Shown here one piece after another: positions 1 through 9,500 of a stretch of DNA of 64,000 nt. The stretch is from Agitococcus sp. (GTDB lineage Bacteria > Pseudomonadota > Gammaproteobacteria > Pseudomonadales > Moraxellaceae): NCBI GenBank assembly GCA_030646715.1, contig JAUSLJ010000036.1:1-64000 (forward strand). The letters run 5' to 3'. The translations under genes were made by a program, and so were the position numbers. Numbering within the stretch: position 1 is the first letter of the stretch; each line of letters begins with the position of its first letter. The notes beneath the pieces were generated by a model. The model was given only the letters and a program-made list of their open reading frames with translations. It was not told where the DNA came from and made no database searches.

Positions 1-69
1 AGGTGTCCCTGCTTCAGCTTGTTTGAGAATAGCCATGATTTGGCTGTCACTAAATTTCGATGTTTTCAT
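1..69 (-). CDS. IS3-family transposase OrfA, N-terminal part, cut by window edge
   Basis: Only the first 23 codons are in the window: ATG at 69-67, reading leftwards, beginning MKTSKFSDSQIMAILKQAEA. This is the typical opening of the small helix-turn-helix OrfA of IS3-family transposases, which acts together with OrfB. The rest lies beyond base 1. The insertion sequence end should lie within roughly 80 bases upstream of the start (about 70-150), but I cannot define the terminal repeat without the other end. Whether the element is intact cannot be told. Confidence 0.8.
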   Translation of the reverse strand, partial: MKTSKFSDSQIMAILKQAEAGTP

Positions 70-351
70 GCAAAATCTCCTGCGTTTATCTTACGAGAAA
101 ATTCTACTTTTCAAAGAGGTTATTTATAGGGACGATTACCAAATTACCTCTCTTGAAAAGGACTATGTTCGTCTAAACAGTTGAAGTTGAAATTTTAATT
201 TTGTAGGTGATTAAAGGACATTGTAAAGACATTACTTTTGTTGACTCTAATGCCTACACTCGCTAATTTTTCAACAAACGATTTTTTCCCTACGATGCAA
301 GGTACAATAGCGACAATCTAACCTTACACAGCTTATTCGGGGAATTGAGAA
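70..351. other. Intergenic region between the IS3 edge and the DUF1456 gene
   Basis: AT-rich non-coding stretch. The first 60-80 bases probably belong to the insertion sequence end. No tRNA, convincing promoter or long hairpin is visible. An open frame on the minus strand across 271-531 overlaps the real gene and is a shadow. Confidence 0.5.
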
Positions 352-831
352 TTGATTAACAACGATGTTTTGCGTAGCGTGCGTTATATTTTGGCTGTCA
401 ACGATGCTCGTATCGTCGAAATCATTAAAATGTCTGATTTTCAAGACGTATCTGAAGACGATGTGATTAGCTTTTTGAAAAAAGATGACGAAGCTGGTTT
501 TCAAGAATGCAGCGATAAAATTATGGCGCATTTTTTAGATGGATTAGTCATTTATAAGCGCGGCAAAGACGAAAGCCGCCCAACACCGCCGATTGAATTG
601 CCGATGACTAATAACATCATCCTGAAAAAGCTACGTGTTGCTTTTGAATTGCAAGAAGGCGATATGTACGATGTCATGGAAACCGCAGGTATTCGCGTTT
701 CTAAGCCCGAATTAAGCGCATTATTCCGTAAATATGGCCATAAAAATTATCGTCCGTGTGGTGACCAGTTTTTAAGAAACTTCCTCAAAGGGTTGACCAT
801 TTGTATTCAAGGCGAATCCAAAGCGAAATAG
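352..831 (+). CDS. DUF1456 family protein (YehS-like)
   Basis: Predicted 159-residue soluble protein, close to the length of E. coli YehS (about 156). It is two tandem copies of the DUF1456 unit, around residues 3-70 and 87-153, each with a conserved NN(D/I)(V/I)LR/KKLR start (MINNDVLRSVRY and MTNNIILKKLRV). The function of the family is unknown. The start is a TTG at 352 with a GGGGA ribosome-binding site about 8 bases upstream; no better ATG lies in frame. It has no operon partner: a palindromic repeat and the protease gene follow. Confidence 0.85.
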   Translation: MINNDVLRSVRYILAVNDARIVEIIKMSDFQDVSEDDVISFLKKDDEAGFQECSDKIMAHFLDGLVIYKRGKDESRPTPPIELPMTNNIILKKLRVAFELQEGDMYDVMETAGIRVSKPELSALFRKYGHKNYRPCGDQFLRNFLKGLTICIQGESKAK

Positions 832-847
832 GTTAGGGTAATTATCC

Positions 848-897
848 CTTCGACTCCGCTCAGGGAGCATTTTTACGCTGGCTGAGCGGAGTCGAAG
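848..897 (+). repeat. Palindromic repeat family A, copy 1
   Basis: Perfect 16-base inverted repeat: arm CTTCGACTCCGCTCAG at 848-863 and its complement at 882-897, with an 18-base loop. Related copies lie at 6453-6496 (degenerate) and 39361-39409 (opposite orientation), sharing loop sequence around GTTTTTGCGTTGGCTGA. All are between genes. It resembles a REP/MITE-type extragenic palindrome and may also fold as a hairpin downstream of the DUF1456 gene. Confidence 0.85.
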
Positions 898-953
898 CCT
901 CTTTTGTCTGTTTGTCTCTCAAGCTTTGATGGCGCATAATCCCAATCAATGTT

Positions 954-975
954 GGATTTACGACCGCGTAAGTCC
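954..975 (+). repeat. Internally deleted remnant of repeat family B
   Basis: GGATTTACG joined almost directly to CCGCGTAAGTCC. These are the two outer ends of the ~97-base element seen complete at 10067-10162 and 53355-53455, with the middle missing. It lies directly upstream of the M16 protease gene. Confidence 0.55.
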
Positions 976-1012
976 TTCTCTCACATCACACTAATGTCTT
1001 TTGGAGTTGCCT

Positions 1013-3946
1013 GTGTCAGCATCCACGCCGCATCCTGCTTTTGAATGTTTACGTACGGTTCACATTCCATCGTTAAATATTGATATGAGTGAATATCGTC
1101 ATCTTAAAACAGGCGCAAGTCATTTTCATTTGGCAGCTGATAACCCCGAAAATGTCTTTTTAGTCGCGTTGCGAACCATGCCAATGGATTCAACAGGTGT
1201 GGCGCATATTTTAGAACATACCGCGCTTTGTGGTTCTAAACGTTTTCCTGTGCGTGACCCGTTCTTTTTGATGATTCGTCGTTCGTTAAATTCCTTTATG
1301 AATGCTTTTACGTCTAGTGATTGGACGGCTTATCCCTTTGCCAGCCAAAATCGCCAAGATTATTTTAATTTATTATCCGTTTATTTAGATGCGGTGTTTT
1401 TTGCCCGTTTAGACCCTTTAGATTTTGCCCAAGAAGGCATTCGTGTTGAGTTTACCGAAGCTGAAAATTCAGACAGCCCTTTAGTTTATAAAGGCGTAGT
1501 GTTTAACGAAATGAAAGGGGCAATGAGTTCGCCAACGAGTATTTTGTCTGATGTACTCAATAAATATGTCTTTCCAACGACGACCTATCATTACAACTCA
1601 GGTGGCGACCCCGAAACCATTCCTGATTTAAGTTATGACGATTTACAAGAATTTTATCAAAAGCATTATCATCCCAGTAATGCGGTATTTATGACCTTTG
1701 GTGATATTCCTGCCGCTGAATTACAAGCGCGTTTTGAAGAACAAGCTTTACATGAGTTTGAGCAAACAACCGCCATTAAAGGCCGTGACGAAAAACGCTA
1801 TTACGCACCATTGGCTGTCGAAGATCACTATCCTTTAGATGAAGGTGATTTGGCGAATAAAAGCCATGTGGTGTTAAGTTGGTTGTTGGGTCATACCGCC
1901 AATATCAACGAGCGTTTAGCGATGAATTTGCTCGGTGGCGTATTATTAGAAAATTCCGCTTCGCCATTGCGCCAATATCTAGAAACTACAGACTTAGGCG
2001 AATCGCCTTCACCGTTATCAGGTTTGGATGATTCAGGCCGCGAAATGAGTTTTAGTTGTGGTTTAGAAGGTTGTGCCGCCGATAATGCCGCCGCTATTGA
2101 AGCAGGCATTTTAGAAGTGCTGCAAAAAGTCGCCTTAGAAGGTGTACCACAAGCGGAAGTTGAAGCGGTATTGCATCAAGTCGAGTTAGCACAACGTGAA
2201 ATTGGTGGCGATTCTTACCCTTACGGTTTGCAATTACTCTTGAATGGCTTAACCGCTGCGTTACAAGATGCTGACCCGCTTGCTTTGTGGGATGTTGATG
2301 CGGTATTGGCAGAAATGCGTCAATCTATTCAAGACCCTGACTATATTAAAAATATGGTGAAAACGGTGTTGTTGGATAATCCGCATCGTGTCCGTTTAAC
2401 GCTTAAACCCGACACAACCATTAACCAAAAACGCCAAGCTGCCGAAGCAGCACGTTTAGCGAAAATTCAGCAACAACTGAGTGCGGACGATAAATTAGCT
2501 ATTATTGCTGCCACTAAAGCTTTAACGGCGCGTCAAGCCCAAGTCGATGATGTCAGTATTTTGCCAAAAGTTGGCTTAGAAGATATTCCTGCCGACTTAA
2601 AAATTGCCGAAGGCCAACATCAAACCTTGACAATAAACGGTGTAGATTTACCTTTGACCACGTTTAGTGCGGGGACTAATGGTTTGTTTTATCAACAAAT
2701 TATTATTGATTTGCCCGAACTGTCGCTACGCGAACAGCAACTATTGCCTTTTTATACCAGCTTAATTAGCGAATTGGGCGCAGGTGAGCGCGACTATTTA
2801 GCGATGCAACAATGGCAGTCGAGCGTCAGTGGTGGCGTGCGCATGGGCTTAAGTACCCGTACAAGTTTAAATAATGCTCAACAAGCCACGGGGCATTTAG
2901 TTGTGTCCTGTAAGGCATTGCATTATCACACCGATAGTTTTGTTTTAGCGCGTACCACCTTAGAGCAATTACGTTTTGATGAAGGCGAGAGGGTACAAGA
3001 TTTATTAGCGCAGCGCAAAGCCCGATTTGAAGCCAGTATTACTGACAGTGGTCATGCGTTGGCGATGCAAACGGCCAGTCATTCGATGAGTGCTTTGTCT
3101 CAGTTTGAATATCGTATTTCGGGCTTACCTGCCTTGCGTACTTTGCGTGAAGTGGTGGCCAATAGCCAAACTGATGAAGGTGTGACCGCGTTATTAGCAG
3201 AGCTTCAAGCAATTCACCAAAAAGTATTGGCGGCACCGCGTCAATTGTTATTAATTGCCGAAAAAGAGCGTTTATCGGATTTAGTAACGGCCTTTCAGCA
3301 AGCATGGGAAAATGCCGTTATTCCTGTGCATAAGCCATCCATTCCGCTAAGTTCTGACACTGGCGCACAAGTGACAAATATTGCATGGTTAGCTAACACC
3401 CAAGTGCAATTTTGTGCCGCCGCTTATCCTGCGGTTGCCATTGATCATGATGATGCCGCCGCATTAATGATTTTAGGTGGCTTTTTACGCAATGGCTTTT
3501 TACATCGTGCCATTCGTGAACAAGGTGGTGCTTATGGTGGCGGTGCAGGTTATGACAGCAATGCCTGCGCCTTCCGTTTCTTCTCATATCGTGATCCACG
3601 TTTAGCCGAAACTTTTGATGATTTTCAAGCAAGCTTAGTGTGGCTCCACACTAACGCCCATGAAGAGCGTCAATTAGAAGAAGTGATTTTAGGCATTATG
3701 GCCAGCCTCGACAAACCGATGTCCCCCGCTGGTGAAGCGCGTAGTGCTTTCCACAATAGTTTGTATGAACGTACACCTGCTCAACGTCGAGCGTTACGTG
3801 CCAAATTGTTGAAAGTGACGATTGCCGATTTGCAACGTGTTGCTCAACATTACTTGCGTCCTGAAGTCATGACTCGCGCAGTCGTTGCGCCTTATGCCCA
3901 AGCAGATGTGGTGCAGGGTTTGGGCTTTGTGGTTGAACGTTTGTAA
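1013..3946 (+). CDS. M16C metalloprotease, presequence protease (PreP/Cym1)-like
   Basis: Large (977 aa) zinc peptidase of the insulinase family. The inverted zinc motif HILEH is near residue 65, followed by a conserved NEMKGAMS segment that carries the distal zinc-ligand glutamate. Length and a fused two-half architecture match PreP-type M16C proteases, which degrade short unfolded peptides. No signal peptide is seen, so a cytoplasmic location is inferred. An in-frame TTG exists at 1001, but GTG at 1013 is preferred because TTGGAG (1001-1006) is a good ribosome-binding site six to seven bases before it. Single-gene unit with a terminator-like hairpin just after the stop. Confidence 0.9.
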   Translation: MSASTPHPAFECLRTVHIPSLNIDMSEYRHLKTGASHFHLAADNPENVFLVALRTMPMDSTGVAHILEHTALCGSKRFPVRDPFFLMIRRSLNSFMNAFTSSDWTAYPFASQNRQDYFNLLSVYLDAVFFARLDPLDFAQEGIRVEFTEAENSDSPLVYKGVVFNEMKGAMSSPTSILSDVLNKYVFPTTTYHYNSGGDPETIPDLSYDDLQEFYQKHYHPSNAVFMTFGDIPAAELQARFEEQALHEFEQTTAIKGRDEKRYYAPLAVEDHYPLDEGDLANKSHVVLSWLLGHTANINERLAMNLLGGVLLENSASPLRQYLETTDLGESPSPLSGLDDSGREMSFSCGLEGCAADNAAAIEAGILEVLQKVALEGVPQAEVEAVLHQVELAQREIGGDSYPYGLQLLLNGLTAALQDADPLALWDVDAVLAEMRQSIQDPDYIKNMVKTVLLDNPHRVRLTLKPDTTINQKRQAAEAARLAKIQQQLSADDKLAIIAATKALTARQAQVDDVSILPKVGLEDIPADLKIAEGQHQTLTINGVDLPLTTFSAGTNGLFYQQIIIDLPELSLREQQLLPFYTSLISELGAGERDYLAMQQWQSSVSGGVRMGLSTRTSLNNAQQATGHLVVSCKALHYHTDSFVLARTTLEQLRFDEGERVQDLLAQRKARFEASITDSGHALAMQTASHSMSALSQFEYRISGLPALRTLREVVANSQTDEGVTALLAELQAIHQKVLAAPRQLLLIAEKERLSDLVTAFQQAWENAVIPVHKPSIPLSSDTGAQVTNIAWLANTQVQFCAAAYPAVAIDHDDAAALMILGGFLRNGFLHRAIREQGGAYGGGAGYDSNACAFRFFSYRDPRLAETFDDFQASLVWLHTNAHEERQLEEVILGIMASLDKPMSPAGEARSAFHNSLYERTPAQRRALRAKLLKVTIADLQRVAQHYLRPEVMTRAVVAPYAQADVVQGLGFVVERL

Positions 3947-3952
3947 AACGTG

Positions 3953-3985
3953 GGGGCGGGCTTAAAATCCGCCCCTGATTTATTT
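3953..3985 (+). terminator. Rho-independent terminator after M16C gene
   Basis: GGGGCGG (3953-3959) pairs with CCGCCCC (3969-3975) around a 9-base loop, followed by TGATTTATTT. It sits seven bases after the protease stop codon. Confidence 0.65.
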
Positions 3986-4024
3986 AATTCATGAAAATTT
4001 AAGAAAATAGGAAGATTAAAATTT

Positions 4025-5062
4025 ATGCGTCATTGGTTATTATTATGGATGTTGGTGTTATTAACGGCTTGTAATCAAGGTGATGCAGGCAGCCAACCGA
4101 CTGCGAACTCAAGCAGCAAAGAAACAAAACTGGAATCTAATCTCGCCAATCTTCCTAAAAGTCCTGCATCTTTTGAGTCAGCAAAAAAGATATTGTATAA
4201 CGAAATTTATAAAGGTCACGATATTACGTTCTATTGTGGCTGTGATTATGATCCTAAATCAAAAATCGTTGATTGGAAAAGTTGTGGTTATATTCCACGT
4301 AAAAATCCTGAGCGTGCTAGCCGCATTGAAGCAGAACACGTGATGCCCGCGCATCAATTTGGCAACTTCAGACAATGCTGGCGCGAACCAAAAAAAGTGT
4401 GTGCTGGTAAAGACGTGACAGGCCGCCAATGTTGCGAAGCGGAAGACCCGTTGTTTGAAGCGGCACATAACGACTTACATAACTTGTTTCCTGCGGTTGG
4501 TGAAGTGAATGGTGATCGTTCTAACTTTAATTGGGGTATGGTGGAAGGCAATAAACGTGAGTACGGTGCGTGTCCAATGGAGGTTGATGAATCCATTCGT
4601 CGTGCTGAGCCGCCAGATGTCGTTAAGGGGAATGTCGCTCGGGTGATGTTTTATATGGAAGATACCTATGGCTTTAAATTGTCCGACCAAGACCGCAAGT
4701 TATTTACTGTCTGGTCAAAAAAAGACCCGCCTGATGACTGGGAAATTGAACGAAATCAACGTATTGCCGCCATAGAAGGGAAAGAAAATCGCTTTATTAG
4801 CCAGTATGCTAATGCGAAGTCTGCTAAGAGTAATGTAGCAAGTCCTGCTCAAATAGAGGAAGTGGTTTCTGTAGTCAAAGAAAGCAAGCCAAAGCCTGTA
4901 ACTTCTGCTAAACCTAACAAAGAAGGCTTTTCGTGCGAGCATAAAAAAAACTGTGGGCAAATGAGTAGTTGTGCCGAAGCTAAGTTTCAGTTAAAAAACT
5001 GTGGTAATAGCAAGATTGATGGCGATGGTGATGGCAAACCGTGTGCGTCGATTTGTAAGTAG
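4025..5062 (+). CDS. Endonuclease I family lipoprotein with C-terminal Excalibur domain
   Basis: 345 aa. An N-terminal lipoprotein signal ends in the lipobox LTAC (Cys16), so surface or periplasmic anchoring is inferred. Residues about 50-235 match the EndA/NucM endonuclease I family, with the core motif IEAEHVMPAHQFG, a cysteine-rich stretch and NDLHNLFPAVGEVNGDRSN. The last ~45 residues form an Excalibur-type calcium-binding domain ending DGDGDGKPCASIC. Low-complexity linker of about 70 residues between the two. The likely role is degradation of extracellular DNA or RNA for nutrition or biofilm remodelling (inference). Monocistronic, followed by a hairpin at 5076-5104. Confidence 0.88.
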   Translation: MRHWLLLWMLVLLTACNQGDAGSQPTANSSSKETKLESNLANLPKSPASFESAKKILYNEIYKGHDITFYCGCDYDPKSKIVDWKSCGYIPRKNPERASRIEAEHVMPAHQFGNFRQCWREPKKVCAGKDVTGRQCCEAEDPLFEAAHNDLHNLFPAVGEVNGDRSNFNWGMVEGNKREYGACPMEVDESIRRAEPPDVVKGNVARVMFYMEDTYGFKLSDQDRKLFTVWSKKDPPDDWEIERNQRIAAIEGKENRFISQYANAKSAKSNVASPAQIEEVVSVVKESKPKPVTSAKPNKEGFSCEHKKNCGQMSSCAEAKFQLKNCGNSKIDGDGDGKPCASICK

Positions 5063-5075
5063 TCGCTGGTCAATA

Positions 5076-5104
5076 CGTTAAATCCTCATGATGGGGATTT
5101 AACG
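5076..5104 (+). terminator. Hairpin between endonuclease and uspA genes
   Basis: Perfect 10-base stem CGTTAAATCC / GGATTTAACG with a 9-base loop. No T run follows, so it is either a weak terminator or an mRNA-stabilising hairpin. The uspA ribosome-binding site (AAGGAG) begins about 15 bases later. Confidence 0.5.
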
Positions 5105-5132
5105 GCATATTCATACTCAAGGAGCATTCCCT

Positions 5133-5597
5133 ATGAAAATCCTCGTTTCTGTCGATTTATCTGCATCAACCCCTCATCTGTTGAACTACGCAAAAAATTT
5201 AGCTAAATCATTATCGGCGCGTGTCTGTTTATTACATGTGACAGATTCTCAGCAAGAGATATTGGGTTATGGCGGTGTCTTTGGTGAGTTTCCCATGTAT
5301 ATCGACCCGAAAGAATTACGCCAAGAAATAGCCACACGTTTTCATGGTGAGCATCAACAAATGCTGCAATTTAGCCAACAATTACAAGCAGATGGTTTGG
5401 ACTGTGTTGGCTTATTAGTAAGCGGTACATCGGTAGTGACAACGATTATTAAAGAAGCGGAAAAGCTGTCGGCAGATATGATAATCATCGGTTCTGAACA
5501 TAAAGGCTTATGGACACAGTTAATTGAAGGTAGTACCAGTAAATCCTTAGTCGGGCAGTCTAATGTGCCTGTGTTGGTTGTGCCTGTTAAGTTGTGA
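5133..5597 (+). CDS. Universal stress protein, UspA family
   Basis: 154 aa, one Usp domain over the whole length. It starts MKILVSVDLSAST and ends with IIIGSEHKG...EGSTSKSLVGQSNVPVLVV, the C-terminal nucleotide-binding type signature (G...G(S/T)) of the family. Cytoplasmic stress protein, possibly ATP-binding. The AAGGAG ribosome-binding site about 11 bases upstream supports the ATG at 5133. It stands alone between a hairpin and the START-domain gene. Confidence 0.9.
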   Translation: MKILVSVDLSASTPHLLNYAKNLAKSLSARVCLLHVTDSQQEILGYGGVFGEFPMYIDPKELRQEIATRFHGEHQQMLQFSQQLQADGLDCVGLLVSGTSVVTTIIKEAEKLSADMIIIGSEHKGLWTQLIEGSTSKSLVGQSNVPVLVVPVKL

Positions 5598-5719
5598 CTA
5601 TTCTTGCTAAATAGAGCCTTTTTCTATTAATGGGAAAATATGTTGTCAACTCTTGTCATATTTTCTAAATGTGACTACAGTCACAGTCCTTGATAAGTCA
5701 TTAAAAAGAGAAAAATAAT

Positions 5720-6424
5720 ATGTTTCAACGAGTAGCCCAAATTTCCCTCCTCGCGTTGTTAAGTGTCAATGCCTTTGCCGCCAACGATGACTTAGATGAT
5801 TTACGATCCTCAAAGATTGCCCAAGATGAATGGCGATTAATTAAGCAAGACCGAGCTCATGATATTCAAGCTTACGATAAACGTGACTATGGTAAAAGTT
5901 TGCGTGCTTTTAAAGTGGAATATGATGTTGAAACAAACTTAGATGACATTGCACGGGTATATTTTGATTTTGATAACTACCGAAAATGGTTTTATCAAGT
6001 TCAAGAAGCCAAGTTGCTGAAAAAAGTGTCTGCGACCGAATTTTATTATTACATTGTTCATCGTGCACCGCCAACATTACCAGACCGTGATGCCATCATT
6101 CACGGCATTATTCAGCCATATACCACTAAACGTGGTTATGCATTATTGACGCTAAAATCTATCCCGAGTTATCTACCACCGAAGCCGCCTTTTGTCCGTA
6201 TGATTGCCGAAGATATGACGGTGAAATGGACGCCGATGGGTGGTGGTAAAATTCATGGTGTGGCTGAAGGTTATATTGATCCAGGTGGAGTAGCACCGAG
6301 TTGGGCAATTAACTACATTCAAAGCCGAGCACCTTATCAAACGGCATTAGGGCTTCAACGGGTATTGAAACTAATGGCAGGTGAAGAGCGCAAAGAAAAG
6401 CCATTTTTTTCACTCACAGAATAG
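5720..6424 (+). CDS. Secreted START-domain (lipid-binding) protein
   Basis: 234 aa. A Sec signal peptide (residues 1-20, cleavage near NAFA-AND) predicts a periplasmic protein. Residues about 35-210 have the START/polyketide-cyclase-like pattern: YDVETNLDDIARVYFDFDNYRKWF, HRAPPTLPDRDAIIHGII, then a C-terminal helix (INYIQSRAPYQTALGLQRVLKLM). Similar bacterial proteins are annotated as START domain proteins of unknown ligand, probably a lipid. Ribosome-binding site AAAGAGA lies about 9 bases before the ATG. No linked gene suggests the substrate. Confidence 0.8.
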   Translation: MFQRVAQISLLALLSVNAFAANDDLDDLRSSKIAQDEWRLIKQDRAHDIQAYDKRDYGKSLRAFKVEYDVETNLDDIARVYFDFDNYRKWFYQVQEAKLLKKVSATEFYYYIVHRAPPTLPDRDAIIHGIIQPYTTKRGYALLTLKSIPSYLPPKPPFVRMIAEDMTVKWTPMGGGKIHGVAEGYIDPGGVAPSWAINYIQSRAPYQTALGLQRVLKLMAGEERKEKPFFSLTE

Positions 6425-6452
6425 AGTCTGTTGACGATTGATTGAATTTTCT

Positions 6453-6496
6453 CTTCGACTCTGCTCAGAGAACGTTTTTGCGTTAGCTGAGCGAAG
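6453..6496 (+). repeat. Palindromic repeat family A, copy 2 (degenerate)
   Basis: CTTCGACTCTGCTCAG ... CTGAGCGAAG. Same family as 848-897, with the right arm partly lost. It lies between the converging START gene and mfd, where it could also act as a hairpin terminator. Confidence 0.75.
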
Positions 6497-6535
6497 CCAA
6501 ATCATAGAGGTAGGTTTTTACCCTTTAATTTGACA

Positions 6536-9500
6536 TCAACCCTTTAACCGCTTCAACAACTCATCAACAAACGCTAACCGCTTTTTCGTATCGGTCAAAT
6601 CACTGATAAATCGTAATTTATCTGCGCCATCCAACTTGAATTGTGCTGGTTGTGTTTGCACTAACTTCACAATCGTCATTGGTTGAACTTTGGTATCTTT
6701 AGCAAATTCTAAACGTCCGCCTTGGGCATGAGCATCAATCTTACGAATACCCAATTCAGCTGCTTCTAATTTTATACGATGGGTGGCAAACAAGTTTTTG
6801 GTGGGTTCGGGTAGCAAGCCAAAACGGTCAATCATTTCTACTTGCAGCTCATCCAAGGCGTCAAAACTATCGGCGTGACTGATTCGTTTGTACATTAATA
6901 AACGGTTATGGACATCGGGTAAATAATCATCAGGAATCAAGGCCGAGAAACGTAAGTTAATATCCGCAGTCAGTGCTAACGGTTGATCAAGATTCGGTGC
7001 GCGGCCTGATTTAATCGCTTTAATGGCGCGTTCAAGCATTTCCATATACAAGGTAAAACCCATCACTTGCATATTGCCGCTTTGTTCTTCGCCTAATAAT
7101 TCACCCGCACCGCGAATCTCTAAATCTTGACTCGCCAAGGCAAAACCTGCGCCTAGTTCATCGGCTCTAGCAATCGCCTCTAAACGTTTTTCAGCATCAC
7201 CTGTTAATGATTTTTTATTCGGCACAAGCAAATAGGCATACGCTTGATGATGCGAACGACCGACCCGACCACGCAATTGGTGCATTTGCGCTAAACCGAG
7301 TTTGTCGGAGCGCTCCATGATGATGGTGTTAGCTGAGGGCACATCAATACCCGTTTCAATAATGGTACTACAGACTAAAACATTAAATTGTTTGTGATAA
7401 AACTGTTGCATGACGTGTTCAAGATCACGCTCACGCATTTGGCCGTGTGCAATACCGACCCGTGCTTCAGGAATTAAGGCTTGTAAATCAGCGGCACATT
7501 TTTCGATAGTAGCGACATCGTTATGTAAATAATAAGCTTGGCCGCCGCGTAATAATTCGCGCAGTAAGGCTTCTTTAATAGTGGCTGGTGTATTTTCACG
7601 GACAAAAGTTTTCACTGCCAGACGTTTGGCAGGTGGTGTAGCAATAATCGACAAATCACGCAAACCCGAAAACGCCATATTTAAAGTGCGAGGAATCGGG
7701 GTGGCGGTGAGGGTAAGCATATCGACATCGGCACGACGATTTTTTAACGCTTCTTTGTGACGAACGCCAAAACGATGTTCTTCATCAACAATCATCAAAC
7801 CTAAATTCTTAAACTCGACGCTATCTTGCAATAGCTTATGCGTACCAATAATGATGTCAATTTTACCATCTGCTAAAGCGGCGAGGGCTTTTTGCTGTTC
7901 TTTTGCGGTTTTAAAACGCGATAACACTTCAATATTGACAGGCCAATCGGCAAAACGGTCGCAGAAGTTTTCATAATGTTGTTGCGCGAGTAGGGTAGTT
8001 GGCACTAAAACGGCGACTTGCGTACCATCTTGAATCGCCACAAAAGTGGCGCGCATGGCGACTTCCGTCTTGCCAAAGCCAACATCACCACAAACTAATC
8101 TGTCCATCGGTCTTGGCGAGCGCATATCAGCAAGGGTAGAAATAATAGCATTAGCTTGATCGGCCGTTTCTTCAAAGGCAAAACCTGCACTAAATTTACG
8201 GTATTCCAACTCATCAAATTTAAACGCATAACCTGCTTTCGCGGCGCGTCTAGCACTAATGTTTAGGAGTTCGGCGGCGACATCATGAACTTGTTCGGCG
8301 GCTTTATTACGCGCTTTTTGCCATTGTTCAGTGCCGAGTTTATGCAACGGCGCGGTATCATCATTTGCGCCTGAATAACGAGCGATAAGATGTAAGTTAG
8401 AAACAGGCACGTACAGTTTGGCACTGTCAGCATAAGTCAGTTGTAAAAACTCTTGGATTTGACCATCCATGTCGAGTGTGATTAAACCTTGATAACGCCC
8501 AACACCGTAATCAATATGTACCACAGGCACGCCAACACTGAGTTCACTTAAACTACGAATCGCTAATTCAGCCGCGCCTTCACCACTCGTGGCTTTACGG
8601 CGACGACGCTGCATCACCCGTTGGCCAAATAATTGCGATTCGGCAATGACGCTGATGTTGGGCAAACACAACCCGCGTTCCAGTGGCGCGATGGTTAAGG
8701 CAAACGGGGCAGTGCTGGTTAAAAACTCTTTCCAGTTGTGTACTAAAGTGGGTGTCAATGCTAAAGGCTGTAACAATGCCATTAAGCTTTCGCGGCGACC
8801 CGCGCTTTCGGCACATAACAACACGCGCTGCTGTTGTCCGTGCAAATAGCGACTTAATGCTGCCAGTGGCGCATCACTACGCGAATCAATCGGCAAGCTC
8901 GGTGGTGGCGTAAACGCAAAGTTCGTTAATCCTGCTTTTTCTTCGTCGGCTTGTTCGTTAAGAGTTAAACGGGCAAATTGATTTACGGCGGCAAATAATT
9001 CGTTTTGGCGTAAAAATAATTTATCAGGCGAGAGAATAGGTAAATAACTATCGTGACGACGTTCTTCATAACGTTGGCTGAGTTCTAACCAAAAGTGTTC
9101 TAATTGTTTTTGGCTTTCACTCATTAACGCCACTAGCGTTTGCCGAGGTAAATAATCAAATAACGTCGCACTTTCATTAAAAAATAACGGTAAATAGTAT
9201 TCAATTCCTGCGGCGGCTAAGCCTTGGCTAATGTCTTTATAGAGGGAGCATTTTTTCGGGTCAGTATGAGGAAAGGTCTCAGCCCAATGGTCTTTAAAAG
9301 TACGAATTGCGCTTTTATCAAAAGGAAATTCGCGCGCGGGCAATAGTTCTAATTGTTTAATCGTTTCAGTAGTGCGCTGATTGTCGGGGTTAAATAAACG
9401 TAGGCTATCAATTTCATCATCAAATAATTCAATTCGTACAGGAGCTGTTGCACCCATCGGATAAATATCCATCAAACTACCGCGTACCGCATATTCACCG

